Source of the DNA: Bacteroidota bacterium
GTDB taxonomy: Bacteria > Bacteroidota > Bacteroidia > Chitinophagales > Chitinophagaceae
Assembly: GCA_947460795.1 (NCBI GenBank)
Contig: CANHJA010000038.1
Location: forward strand, 1-13,502
DNA: 13,502 bases
Direction: 5' to 3'
Positions 1 to 7,689 of this stretch are shown here, piece by piece; the first letter of the stretch is position 1, and every line of letters starts with the position of its first letter. The translations under genes and the position numbers were made by a program. A model generated the notes under the pieces. The model was given only the letters and a program-made list of their open reading frames with translations, did no database searches and was not told where the DNA came from.

Positions 1-1
1 A

Positions 2-178
2 ATTGATGTGCTCATTCATTTTTGTGAGGAGATGAATCAACTTTCACTTCATTGGAAAGATCATAAAGTGATGGTAAATTTATATCAAAGTCAAATCAAA
101 AAAATTGAAAAATTGATTGCTACATTGCACGAAGATTTGCAATTTGACTATCGCCAAAAACTAACACTCAATCAATAA
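2..178 (+). CDS. C-terminal fragment of an unrecognised protein
   Basis: An open frame runs from the window edge to a TAA stop at 176-178 and gives 58 residues that begin IDVLIHFCEEMNQL and end KLTLNQ. The start lies outside the window. The fragment is hydrophilic and probably alpha-helical, with charged stretches (QIKKIEKLIATLHEDL) that could form a coiled coil or helical hairpin. No motif identifies a family, so I give no function. It lies on the same strand as the lipoprotein gene at 286, but about 107 bases of very AT-rich DNA separate them, so a shared operon is possible but not shown. Frame and stop are clear; identity is unknown. Confidence 0.6.
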   Translation: MDVLIHFCEEMNQLSLHWKDHKVMVNLYQSQIKKIEKLIATLHEDLQFDYRQKLTLNQ

Positions 179-285
179 AATTTATATTACACGATCTTTC
201 ATATAGAAAATAAAAATATGCTATTTAGAAAACATTTTCATGGCACAAGTATTAGGAATTAATATTGTAATCTAAATTATAATTC

Positions 286-972
286 ATGACAAAAAACATT
301 TTCAAAACAACAACACTTTTCATTGCAGCCGCAATCATTTCATTTTCATCATGCACTAAAAAAAATGATGATACTACGTTTTATTCGAGCTTATCAGTAA
401 CACACGCTTCTCCTGATGCACCTGCAGTTGACATCTATATTGACAATTCAAAAGTAACAACAACCCCTTTTTCTTTTTCAAACACTACAGGCTATTTAAA
501 AAATCTTATTTCTGGAAAAAGAAATATTAAAGTAAATGTTGCTGGAACTACAACCAACGTAATCAATGCAGACATTACATTTGATGGAAATAAAAGTTAT
601 TCATTATTTGCTATCGACTCTGTATCAAAATTATCTACTATATTAACTGTTGACGATTTAACAGCTCCTGCTGCTGGTAAAGCACATGTTCGTTTTATTC
701 ACTTATCTCCTGATGCACCAGCAGTAGACATCGCTGTAGTTGGTGGACCAGTAGTTTTTCCAAATAGCAGTTTTAAAAGTGTAAGCGCATTTACTCCGTT
801 AGGAGCAGGAACTTACAATTTAGAAGTAAGAGTAGCAGGAACAACAAATGTTGCATTAACATTGCCTTCAATTACATTAGAAAGCGGTAAAATTTACACT
901 GTTTATGCGAAAGGGTTTTTAGGTGGCACAGGTGCTCAAGCATTAGATGCTGGTATCATTGTAAATAATTAA
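286..972 (+). CDS. DUF4397-domain lipoprotein with two tandem repeats
   Basis: This 228-residue protein starts with a lipoprotein signal: a short basic N-terminus, a hydrophobic stretch (about residues 8-20) and a lipobox FSSC, which would place the lipidated cysteine at residue 23. The mature protein has two related beta-rich halves. Each begins with the DUF4397 signature SPDAPAVDI (residues 42-50 and 141-149) and has a later VAGTT (85-89 and 183-187). DUF4397 proteins are exported and thought to adopt immunoglobulin-like or transthyretin-like beta folds; no enzymatic activity is established for them. No catalytic residues are visible, so a structural or binding role at the outer membrane or periplasm is inferred. 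The ATG at 286 is the only start that keeps the signal sequence. A strong hairpin terminator follows the stop. Family call confident, role unknown. Confidence 0.9.
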   Translation: MTKNIFKTTTLFIAAAIISFSSCTKKNDDTTFYSSLSVTHASPDAPAVDIYIDNSKVTTTPFSFSNTTGYLKNLISGKRNIKVNVAGTTTNVINADITFDGNKSYSLFAIDSVSKLSTILTVDDLTAPAAGKAHVRFIHLSPDAPAVDIAVVGGPVVFPNSSFKSVSAFTPLGAGTYNLEVRVAGTTNVALTLPSITLESGKIYTVYAKGFLGGTGAQALDAGIIVNN

Positions 973-998
973 TCCTAATTTTAATAATCTTTAAAAAT

Positions 999-1019
999 GA
1001 GTCTGCAGATTGCAGACTC
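999..1019. terminator. Bidirectional intrinsic terminator between the DUF4397 gene and lpxK
   Basis: A perfect 9-bp stem, GAGTCTGCA at 999-1007 and TGCAGACTC at 1011-1019, encloses a 3-base loop. On the plus strand it is followed by a run of T from 1020. On the minus strand the A-run at 993-997 supplies the U-tract. It lies 27 bases after the lipoprotein stop and 8 bases beyond the lpxK stop, so it can end transcription of both convergent units. Confidence 0.9.
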
Positions 1020-1027
1020 TTTTTTAT

Positions 1028-2158
1028 TTAAACGATCTCTTCATAATCCAAATCCACTTCCTCTTCCTCGGTAAAAAGTTCGTCCTCAATAAATGGATAA
1101 AATGGAGCTACAAACGATTTTACTTTTTCATTAAACAACACATCCTCATTAAATAAAAAATGAATGCGAATTGCTTGGGCATAAAAAGGCAAATTCATTT
1201 CCAAAATTGTATCTTTTAGCAGCATTAAACGAGCTGCATCTTTTTCGGTAGTGATGATAATTTTATTCGATGTAGCAATGTGATTAAATGCATCTTTCAT
1301 TTCATTTAAATCATCAATCGAAAAATAATGATGGTCTTTATAAGGCAAGCAATGTACCTTTTTAAATTCTTTTTCCAGTTTCTCTTGCAACGGTTTGGGA
1401 TTGGCTATGCCAGTAACTAAAAGCACTTCGGTGTCTTGACCAATCTCTTTTTGAAAAGGTGTTAAGGCATAAATATTGGCATAATCAATTGCTGAAAAAT
1501 AAACTTGTTGGTGAATCAATGGATTGATTTCAGTAATGAGTTTCTTTTTTTCATCTGCAGTAAGGTGTTGAGGACATTTTGTAATAATGACAATGTCGGC
1601 ACGTTTATAAGCACTTCTACTTTCTCTTAACAAACCAAATGGCATAATAAAATCCTTTGTAAACAAACGATCATAATCCGTCAACAAAATATTCAATCCT
1701 GCTTTTACGGTTCTGTGTTGAAAAGCATCGTCCAATAAAATTACTTGAACACCTTGTTTGCGTTGCAACAATTCTGGGATAGCGGTCATGCGCTCTTCGG
1801 CTACACAAACCTCTATTGAAGGATATTTCGATTTAAACTGAAAAGGCTCGTCTCCAATATCTCTTGCATTGCTGTTCGCATCGGCTAATTTAAAACCTCT
1901 AGTATGTCTTCTGTAACCTCTACTTAGTGTTGCAACTTGATATTCATTTTTTAGTTGCTCAATTAAATATTCAATATGTGGGCTTTTGCCTGTGCCACCT
2001 ACTGTAATATTACCTACGCAAATCACAGGTAAATTAAATGCGATTGAATCAAATATTTTCCAATCGTAAAATTTATTTCTCAATAAAATAACGAGGCCGT
2101 ACAGCAAGGCAAATGGCAAAGAGATGTACTTCAACAACGACAAAATCAGTTCTTTCAT
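1028..2158 (-). CDS. lpxK: Tetraacyldisaccharide 4'-kinase LpxK
   Basis: LpxK is the inner-membrane kinase that uses ATP to phosphorylate the 4' position of the lipid A disaccharide precursor, giving lipid IVA in the Raetz pathway. The 376-residue protein has a hydrophobic N-terminal helix (about residues 5-27) for membrane attachment, then the family P-loop VGNITVGGTGKSP (48-60). Further conserved blocks are SRGYRR (79-84), DIGDEP (100-105), LDDAFQH (142-148) and PFGLLRES (173-180). Length fits the family, apart from an acidic C-terminal tail (about 357-376, rich in E and D) that looks like an addition. The start ATG directly abuts the stop codon of the upstream gene (TAAATG), which suggests translational coupling. 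Transcription probably ends at the hairpin at 999-1019. The window is evidence that the organism makes lipid A. Confidence 0.96.
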   Translation of the reverse strand: MKELILSLLKYISLPFALLYGLVILLRNKFYDWKIFDSIAFNLPVICVGNITVGGTGKSPHIEYLIEQLKNEYQVATLSRGYRRHTRGFKLADANSNARDIGDEPFQFKSKYPSIEVCVAEERMTAIPELLQRKQGVQVILLDDAFQHRTVKAGLNILLTDYDRLFTKDFIMPFGLLRESRSAYKRADIVIITKCPQHLTADEKKKLITEINPLIHQQVYFSAIDYANIYALTPFQKEIGQDTEVLLVTGIANPKPLQEKLEKEFKKVHCLPYKDHHYFSIDDLNEMKDAFNHIATSNKIIITTEKDAARLMLLKDTILEMNLPFYAQAIRIHFLFNEDVLFNEKVKSFVAPFYPFIEDELFTEEEEVDLDYEEIV

Positions 2159-2758
2159 TTATTTTATTATTTGAATATTTTTTTTCAATACCCAAAGAAA
2201 CTCATTTTGTTTGTTTTTTAGTTCAATTAAATAAAATTGTTTGTATTCATCTATCATTTTCACGGGTGTTTCTTTCGATAATGTTAAAGCAAGCTCGCTC
2301 TCCAACAACGGAATTTTATACACTTCTACCATATCTGTTTTAATCACTCCTTGTTTTTCAACATAATCTGAAACCATGACACTGCTCTTCTTCAATACGG
2401 GGGACGTTTTCTTGTATTTTGCTGCAAGCGAGCATTGTAAATGACACAATGAATCTTCTGTAATCGTTAAATTATTGCCTAAAAACTGAAACTGAATGCT
2501 GCAATTATTTTTAAAAGTGTAAGTCGCTACATTGTCGTAAATGGCAATAAACCCTCTAAAATCTAAGGTGTTAAAATCGGGCATGCCAGAAACGGCAGTT
2601 ATATATATAAAAGCCGAATCATCTTTATAATGATTGACATATATGGTTGCATTTGCTTTATTTAATCCCTTATTGAAGCTATATGTCCCTGTGTATTTTC
2701 CTGCATAAGAAACGATGGTCACACAAAACATTACTAAAAATAAAATTCCTTTTTTCAT
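2159..2758 (-). CDS. Secreted protein of unknown function, upstream of and coupled to lpxK
   Basis: The 199-residue product begins with a typical Sec signal peptide (MKKGILFLVMFCVTIVSYAG, cleavage probably after residue 19 or 20). It continues with an N-terminal half of alternating beta-strand character: a GTYSF strand, an FRGFIAIYDNVATYTF stretch and a Cys pair around NNCSIQFQF and LCHLQC. This resembles the small beta-barrel, lipocalin-like proteins common in Gram-negative periplasms. The C-terminal half (about 138-199) has an SH3-like look (VEVYKIPLLES through FYLIELKNKQNEFLWV). Both readings rest on pattern only, and I cannot name the family. Its TAA stop is immediately followed by the lpxK ATG, so the two genes are almost certainly co-transcribed. 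No TAnnTTTG element was found at the usual distance upstream. A periplasmic location is likely. Confidence 0.75.
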   Translation of the reverse strand: MKKGILFLVMFCVTIVSYAGKYTGTYSFNKGLNKANATIYVNHYKDDSAFIYITAVSGMPDFNTLDFRGFIAIYDNVATYTFKNNCSIQFQFLGNNLTITEDSLCHLQCSLAAKYKKTSPVLKKSSVMVSDYVEKQGVIKTDMVEVYKIPLLESELALTLSKETPVKMIDEYKQFYLIELKNKQNEFLWVLKKNIQIIK

Positions 2759-2897
2759 TTCGCCGACAAATTAATTAAAAATTTGACAATCAAGATGATA
2801 ACGCGGTACTTTTATTTTTATTGTCGATGAAAAATTTTAAATTATACGCAAGTAAAATATAAATCGAAATTGATATGGTTTAGATTTAAAAAAAAAA

Positions 2898-2918
2898 GCG
2901 ATTCTACAAAAGAATCGC
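2898..2918. terminator. Intrinsic terminator of the small helical protein gene
   Basis: An 8-bp perfect stem, GCGATTCT at 2898-2905 and AGAATCGC at 2911-2918, encloses the loop ACAAA. It is flanked by a run of ten A at 2888-2897 and six T at 2919-2924, so it can act in either direction. The natural client is the minus-strand gene ending at 2944, whose transcript would finish in the U-run made from the A-tract. No plus-strand gene lies upstream of it. Confidence 0.88.
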
Positions 2919-2943
2919 TTTTTTATTGCGTTGTAAATGGAAT

Positions 2944-3276
2944 TTATTTATCTCCGCCAAACATTCCTTTTAATTTGCCTAGGGTATCCTTTGCAAAATC
3001 TTCAGCATGGTCTGCAGCATCGCTTAATTTGTCTTTTGCTATTTCAGCTAAATCCTCCAGCTTATCTTTCGTAGCGCCGGCAAATTCTGTTGCTTTTTCA
3101 GCATAGCTTGTTTCATGTATTTCTGCTTGTGTGCCTGAAAACATAGATTCAATGTTACTGGATAGTGCTGGTGGTAATTTTGTTTTTACAAAATCGATTA
3201 CTGTGGTCACTGTTTTTGTAGCTTGTTCAGAACTTAATCCTACTTCGCTCATAATTTTGTTAATTAATTCTTCCAT
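2944..3276 (-). CDS. Small helical protein with an amphipathic C-terminal repeat region
   Basis: The 110-residue protein has no signal peptide or membrane segment. Residues 1-48 (MEELINKIMSEVGLSSEQA onward) look like a compact helical domain with a regular pattern of hydrophobic residues, reminiscent of small DUF2267/DUF937-type domains, though I cannot assign one. Residues 55-105 form a long charged amphipathic region with an 11-residue-like recurrence (KDKLEDLAEIAKDKLSDAA, then AEDFAKDTLGKLKGMFGG), similar in style to YtxH, LEA-like or apolipoprotein helices. Such proteins are often stress-related or membrane-associated, but that is only analogy here. It stands alone: a TAnnTTTG box lies 20 bases upstream of the start and a strong terminator 26 bases beyond the stop, so it is probably a monocistronic gene. 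Confidence 0.8.
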   Translation of the reverse strand: MEELINKIMSEVGLSSEQATKTVTTVIDFVKTKLPPALSSNIESMFSGTQAEIHETSYAEKATEFAGATKDKLEDLAEIAKDKLSDAADHAEDFAKDTLGKLKGMFGGDK

Positions 3277-3296
3277 GGTTATTTGTTTAATGTAAC

Positions 3297-3304
3297 CAAA
3301 GATA
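3297..3304 (-). promoter_or_regulatory. Putative -7 element of the small helical protein gene
   Basis: On the minus strand this reads TATCTTTG, an exact match to the Bacteroidota -7 consensus TAnnTTTG. It lies 20 bases upstream of the ATG at 3276. No TTG is present 19 bases further upstream, so only half of the usual promoter is seen. Confidence 0.5.
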
Positions 3305-3384
3305 GTATAAATAAAGACAGCATCTCACTTTTTATTTTTGCAATAAATTCATTTTGCTGATCGTTTTATTTTGCCTAAAAACTA

Positions 3385-4125
3385 TTACAGCATCCCAATT
3401 GGCGTTTTTACATCATGATAAAACATAAATGTCCAATTTTCATCTTTCCCTTTTTGTGCAAATTCTTGTCTTAGTTCCATGCTTCGCTTTCCATCAAAAT
3501 CATATTTAGCAACATATTTTGTTTTGAGTTGCTTGAGTTGAGGTGCTACGTCTGCGCCAAAAAACGCTTTTTCATCTTCATCACGAATTAAAAAGCAACA
3601 ATGGAAAGGGCAATGGCCACCCGTTACTTCAAAATCGATCAACCCTTCTATGGTTCCTTTTTCAGACAACCATTCTGTTTGCATAGAGCTTTTTAAAATA
3701 GCAAAATCTTCCAATGTATAGGATTTTCCAGCATTCTCTACTGCAAAATCAAACTCTTTATCTATAACAAAATAAGTTGCATTGGGAAAGCTCAATACTT
3801 CTTCTCCTTGCTCATTTATATAAGAAATTCCACCTGCATGATCTTTATGTAAATGAGATAAAATTACTTTATGAATTTCATTTGGCTCTATCCCTAAGGC
3901 TCTAATATTATGATGAATTTGTAATTCGCCATTCGGTAATTTATACCCTAGGCCAGTATCAAATAATATATTTTGATGATTTATTTGCACCAAAAATGGT
4001 TGAATTTCTACTAACAAGGAGCCAATGGATCTGTCATTTAATTCATCTTGTTCTTCATTGAATGGGATAAATTTTTTATCATGCCCAATGGTAAAAACAC
4101 CTTCTGAAAGTGGAAAAATATTCAT
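3385..4125 (-). CDS. MBL-fold metallo-hydrolase (lactonase-like)
   Basis: The 246-residue protein belongs to the metallo-beta-lactamase superfamily. It has the zinc motif HxHxDH as HLHKDH (H91, H93, D95, H96), a third metal histidine H171 in TGGHCPFH, the bridging aspartate D192 in FGADVAP, and H237 in FYHD, so the two-metal site is complete. LFDTGLG (54-60) is the usual strand and turn before it. Family members hydrolyse lactones, thioesters, phosphodiesters and other substrates, and the overall layout is closest to the quorum-quenching-lactonase or YtnP-like branch. The substrate cannot be read from sequence. No signal peptide is seen, so it is probably cytoplasmic. The gene starts 51 bases after the rodA stop on the same strand with no terminator between, so it may be the last gene of the mrdA-rodA unit, although a role in wall synthesis is not implied. 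Confidence 0.88.
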   Translation of the reverse strand: MNIFPLSEGVFTIGHDKKFIPFNEEQDELNDRSIGSLLVEIQPFLVQINHQNILFDTGLGYKLPNGELQIHHNIRALGIEPNEIHKVILSHLHKDHAGGISYINEQGEEVLSFPNATYFVIDKEFDFAVENAGKSYTLEDFAILKSSMQTEWLSEKGTIEGLIDFEVTGGHCPFHCCFLIRDEDEKAFFGADVAPQLKQLKTKYVAKYDFDGKRSMELRQEFAQKGKDENWTFMFYHDVKTPIGML

Positions 4126-4176
4126 AAAATAATTATTAATTTTTAATTGTAGTTGATATAATTGGTCAATTTACTT

Positions 4177-5499
4177 TTAGCGAAGAACCATTTGTCTGTC
4201 CATATCTAGCCGAACCATTATCACTATCATAATTGCAAAAGTTAAGAGCGAAGTTCCACCATAACTCAATAATGGAAGCGGAATTCCAATAACAGGAGCA
4301 AGCCCAACCGTCATGCCAATATTAATGATTAAATGAAAAAACATGATGCCTCCAATACCATAACAATACACTCTACTAAATACAGATCGTTGTCGTTCGG
4401 CAATAAAAATAATTCGCAACAAAAAACTTACATACAACATTATTAATAAAACACTTCCCACAAATCCAAATTGTTCACCAATGGTACAAAATATAAAATC
4501 GGTTCCTTGCTCAGGCACCCAATTATATTGAGTTTGTGTTCCGTTTAAAAAACCTTTTCCAAAAAAGCCTCCTGAGGCAATCGCAATTTTTGATTGACTC
4601 ACATTGTAATTGGCTGCATTTTGTTTTTTATTATCCATCCCTTCATGCAAATAATCTTCTGGCACATCTTGACCAATCATGGTGTAAATACGTTGTACTT
4701 GATAGCCTTTTAATACTTTTTTAAAAGCAATCGGAACCATGACTTGTGAAAACAAAACTCCCACGAACCAAATGCCTGCAACTAAAAAAAGGATTTCTTT
4801 ATTGCGTTTAATTTGTTTTCGTTGCGACCATAAAATCCAAACTGCCAATACAGATAAAATAATAAATAAATAATTTTTAGGAATTAACAAAGTGGCTATC
4901 GTTAATGCAAAAATAGAGAAGCCAATAATTAAAATAATATTTGGCAACCCCTCTCGATACATTGCAATAAAAAACGATAAATATACCAATGCTAAACCTG
5001 TTTCATTTTGAAAAAGCATAATATATAGCATGGGCACCAATGCCAACGCAGCAGCGGTCAATCGATGATTAGTGGTGCTGAAATTTGTATTTTGCAGCGA
5101 TAAAAATTTAGCAATAGCCAACGCAGCAAATAGCTTCATTAACTCGCCCGGTTGAAATGTAAAAATACCTAAATTTAAAAATGAACTCGACCCTTTAACG
5201 GCTTTACCCAATGGAGTAAGCGTTAATAATAAAAAAATGAACCCAACAACATAACTTAAAAAAGGAATTGCAGTAATAAATTTACTATCCAAGAGAATAA
5301 TTACAAAACCAAATAATAAGGATATACCCAACCAAATAAACTGCTGAGTGTATCTTCTATTACTCATAAAAAAACTAATGTCTGTATCTCTGTGTTCAAC
5401 AGAATAAATACAAGCCACACCAATAATGGAAAGTACTAAAAAAAGTATGACCAATGTCCAATCGATTCTATCAACAACGGATGTTTTTTTATAACTCAC
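4177..5499 (-). CDS. rodA: Rod-shape SEDS peptidoglycan glycosyltransferase RodA
   Basis: RodA is the polytopic SEDS polymerase that links lipid II into glycan strands and works with the class B PBP encoded just upstream. The 440-residue protein has about ten hydrophobic segments, starting at residues 13-33. SEDS signatures are present: QPGEL..K (116-122), GYQVQRI (265-271), SKIAIASGGFFGKG (303-316), WVPEQGTDFIF (327-337, containing E330 and the conserved D334), and PLPLLSYGGTSLL (407-419). At the inner-loop motif usually written Q-x-D-x-G this protein has QNETG (164-168), with Glu for Asp. The start is GTG at 5497-5499; the next Met is near residue 45 and would remove the first membrane helix, so the GTG is preferred. 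Only 12 bases separate it from the mrdA stop, so the two are co-transcribed. Confidence 0.95.
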   Translation of the reverse strand: MSYKKTSVVDRIDWTLVILFLVLSIIGVACIYSVEHRDTDISFFMSNRRYTQQFIWLGISLLFGFVIILLDSKFITAIPFLSYVVGFIFLLLTLTPLGKAVKGSSSFLNLGIFTFQPGELMKLFAALAIAKFLSLQNTNFSTTNHRLTAAALALVPMLYIMLFQNETGLALVYLSFFIAMYREGLPNIILIIGFSIFALTIATLLIPKNYLFIILSVLAVWILWSQRKQIKRNKEILFLVAGIWFVGVLFSQVMVPIAFKKVLKGYQVQRIYTMIGQDVPEDYLHEGMDNKKQNAANYNVSQSKIAIASGGFFGKGFLNGTQTQYNWVPEQGTDFIFCTIGEQFGFVGSVLLIMLYVSFLLRIIFIAERQRSVFSRVYCYGIGGIMFFHLIINIGMTVGLAPVIGIPLPLLSYGGTSLLTFAIMIVIMVRLDMDRQMVLR

Positions 5500-5511
5500 T
5501 TTAAAATTGTA

Positions 5512-7566
5512 TTAATTGTTTAGTTTTTTACCATACACTTTTTGAAAATAATACCTAGCCAACATCGAATCTTTTGAATGCTTGATGCTATCTTTTATCG
5601 CAATCGCTTTTCGCAGACTGTCTTTATTTCCATTTTTTAGCAATTCTTTTTCACGGTATTTTTGACGATCCAATGAATCTCTTAAATAGGTATAATTGAT
5701 AATTATTTTAGCCGTTTGCATTTTTTTCAACAGCGGCACACGCTTAGATGAAATAGTATCATGCAAATATTGTTCTATCATTAAACTCGCTATTGGCCCA
5801 CCCCAAGTAGCACCATAACCTCCATTTTCTATTGCTACAGCCACAGCTATTTTGGGATTATCGCGTGGTGCAAAAGCCACAAACATTGAGTGATTGGGCA
5901 ATTTAATTACTTTACCATACATGGATCCGTTATTTTGAGCGGTTCCTGTTTTAGCACACACAGCAACATCGGGCAATTTGGCTATTTTACCAGTTCCTTG
6001 TTCTACTACTTCTTGCATACCTGCTGCCACCCATTGGTAAGATGAGTCTGCTATGTTCCCTATTTTATGTTTTATTAAAAAAGGTTTTAACTTTGGATGT
6101 GTACTGTCTCCATCAATTGATTTTACAAAATGGGGTGTAAAATAAAATCCTTTGTTTGCAATTAAACACATGGAGTTGGCCATTTGAAGTGGCGTTAATA
6201 AAATTTCACCTTGTCCCATCCCAATAATGCTCATCATGCATGAATTCCAATTGCCATTATACATTTTATTAAAGAAATTAGAATCTGGAATTTGACCACC
6301 TTTTTCATTCGGCAAATCGATCCCAGTTGGATGTCCTAAACCAAAATCATTCATGTAATGATGCCATTTTTGCAACCCAACATGCACATTGCCATATTTA
6401 GCAGCATCAATCGACAATCTAAAAACATGACAAAAATAGGCATTGCATGAATTGGCAATTGCCAAACCAAGATTCGCAGCATGCCCGGCTCCTGTGTGCG
6501 TACAAGCAACTTTTCGTCCGCAAGCAAAATAGCCTCCATTACAACCATAACCATAAGACGGAGTAATAACGCCTTGATCTAATGCAACTAAAGCTGTGAG
6601 TGGCTTAAAAGTAGAACCTGGAGTATAAGTAGCTTGTATACCTCGGTTTAATAACGGTTTGGTAGCATCATTATAAAGAGCCACTAAATTTTTTCCTTTA
6701 TCGGCACCCGTTAATAATTTAGGATCAAAAGTAGGACCATTTGCATAAGCTAAAACGCCTCCTGTTTTTGGATCTATTGCAATCGCACATCCCAATTTAT
6801 TTTGCATCATCGTCTCTGCTAGTTTTTGCAATTTAGCATCTAAAAACAATTCTATTTTTTTTCCGGGAATTGAAGAAGAATCCATTTCCCCATTTTTATA
6901 CGGGCCTTGAATTCGTTGTTTCACATCTCTTAAAAGATATTGAACTCCAGGGCTTCCACGAAGTTCTTCTTCATAAGTATATTCTAATCCTCGCACTCCA
7001 ATGTAGTCGCCTTTTTCATAATCCGAATATTTTTCGTCGTTTAACTGAGACTCACTAATTTCATTGATAAAACCTAAAATTCCCCCGCCGCAATCATAAG
7101 AAAAGTTACGTTCAGCATGTGCAATTAAATCAATTCCATGAAATTCATAAATATTCTCTTGCAAGCGAGCCACAACAGCAGGAGACAAATTTCTAAACAA
7201 GGTTAAGTTTTTAGATTGCCAGCCATATTTTTTTATCAGTTTGGTAAATTGTTTCGAAAAATCAGCGGTATTGATATTAATTAATTTGCACAAAAAAGCT
7301 GTATCAAAATCGGCTTTTACTTTTTTAGGCTCAATGGTTAAGTCATAAACCACGCTATTATTCATCAACACTTCTCCCTTTCTATCATAAATGATACCCC
7401 GTGGAGGATATATTTTTTTGATATAAACGGCTTGTCCCAATGCGGCCTCTTTATAGCCTCCAAAATCAAACACTTGTAAAAACAACAAACGAAGTACAAT
7501 GATTACAGGGATTGCAATAAAAAAAATGCGTATAAAAACACTTCTATTTTGTGAAAAATCAGCCAT
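5512..7566 (-). CDS. mrdA: Penicillin-binding protein 2 (class B transpeptidase MrdA)
   Basis: PBP2 is the elongation-specific D,D-transpeptidase that cross-links peptidoglycan made by RodA. The 684-residue protein has one N-terminal membrane helix (about residues 11-32), a PBP-dimer/pedestal region beginning at the conserved PPRGIIYDR (54-62), and a C-terminal transpeptidase domain. The catalytic motifs are intact: STFK with nucleophile S318 and K321, SCN (373-375), and KTGTAQ (539-544). A Cys/His cluster (C342, C349, C355, H357, H362, C374) lies between the first two motifs and could bind a metal. After the transpeptidase domain there is a charged Lys-rich helical tail (about 612-684), longer than in E. 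coli PBP2. It is first in an mrdA-rodA operon. The usual mreBCD partners are not in this window. A TAnnTTTG box 28 bases upstream of the ATG is its likely promoter. Confidence 0.96.
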   Translation of the reverse strand: MADFSQNRSVFIRIFFIAIPVIIVLRLLFLQVFDFGGYKEAALGQAVYIKKIYPPRGIIYDRKGEVLMNNSVVYDLTIEPKKVKADFDTAFLCKLININTADFSKQFTKLIKKYGWQSKNLTLFRNLSPAVVARLQENIYEFHGIDLIAHAERNFSYDCGGGILGFINEISESQLNDEKYSDYEKGDYIGVRGLEYTYEEELRGSPGVQYLLRDVKQRIQGPYKNGEMDSSSIPGKKIELFLDAKLQKLAETMMQNKLGCAIAIDPKTGGVLAYANGPTFDPKLLTGADKGKNLVALYNDATKPLLNRGIQATYTPGSTFKPLTALVALDQGVITPSYGYGCNGGYFACGRKVACTHTGAGHAANLGLAIANSCNAYFCHVFRLSIDAAKYGNVHVGLQKWHHYMNDFGLGHPTGIDLPNEKGGQIPDSNFFNKMYNGNWNSCMMSIIGMGQGEILLTPLQMANSMCLIANKGFYFTPHFVKSIDGDSTHPKLKPFLIKHKIGNIADSSYQWVAAGMQEVVEQGTGKIAKLPDVAVCAKTGTAQNNGSMYGKVIKLPNHSMFVAFAPRDNPKIAVAVAIENGGYGATWGGPIASLMIEQYLHDTISSKRVPLLKKMQTAKIIINYTYLRDSLDRQKYREKELLKNGNKDSLRKAIAIKDSIKHSKDSMLARYYFQKVYGKKLNN

Positions 7567-7594
7567 GAAAAGGTGTGAAAAAAGTTAATTCAGC

Positions 7595-7602
7595 CAAAGG
7601 TA
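7595..7602 (-). promoter_or_regulatory. Putative -7 element of the mrdA-rodA operon
   Basis: The minus strand reads TACCTTTG, an exact TAnnTTTG match, ending 28 bases before the mrdA ATG. The sequence upstream is strongly AT-rich. A TTG at the expected -33 spacing is not seen, so the call rests on the -7 box and its position. Confidence 0.6.
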
Positions 7603-7689
7603 TAATAAAAAATAAATGATTTTATAAAAATAACAACCACTTGAAAAAAGACTTTTCCACAATGTTTTTATTGACTCAATGAGTTAAAA

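Noticed and set aside
2113..2343. Plus-strand open frame across the lpxK start and the upstream gene
   Set aside because: It lies antisense to two well-supported genes and has no family features.
7653..7661. TTTTCCACA, a DnaA-box-like 9-mer
   Set aside because: A single site, with no cluster, no dnaA or dnaN nearby and no AT-rich repeat array, so there is no case for an origin.
7671..7687. Dyad around ACTCA and TGAGT after the ubiX stop
   Set aside because: The centre is one base, so it cannot form a stable RNA hairpin, and no T-run follows. Too weak for a terminator.
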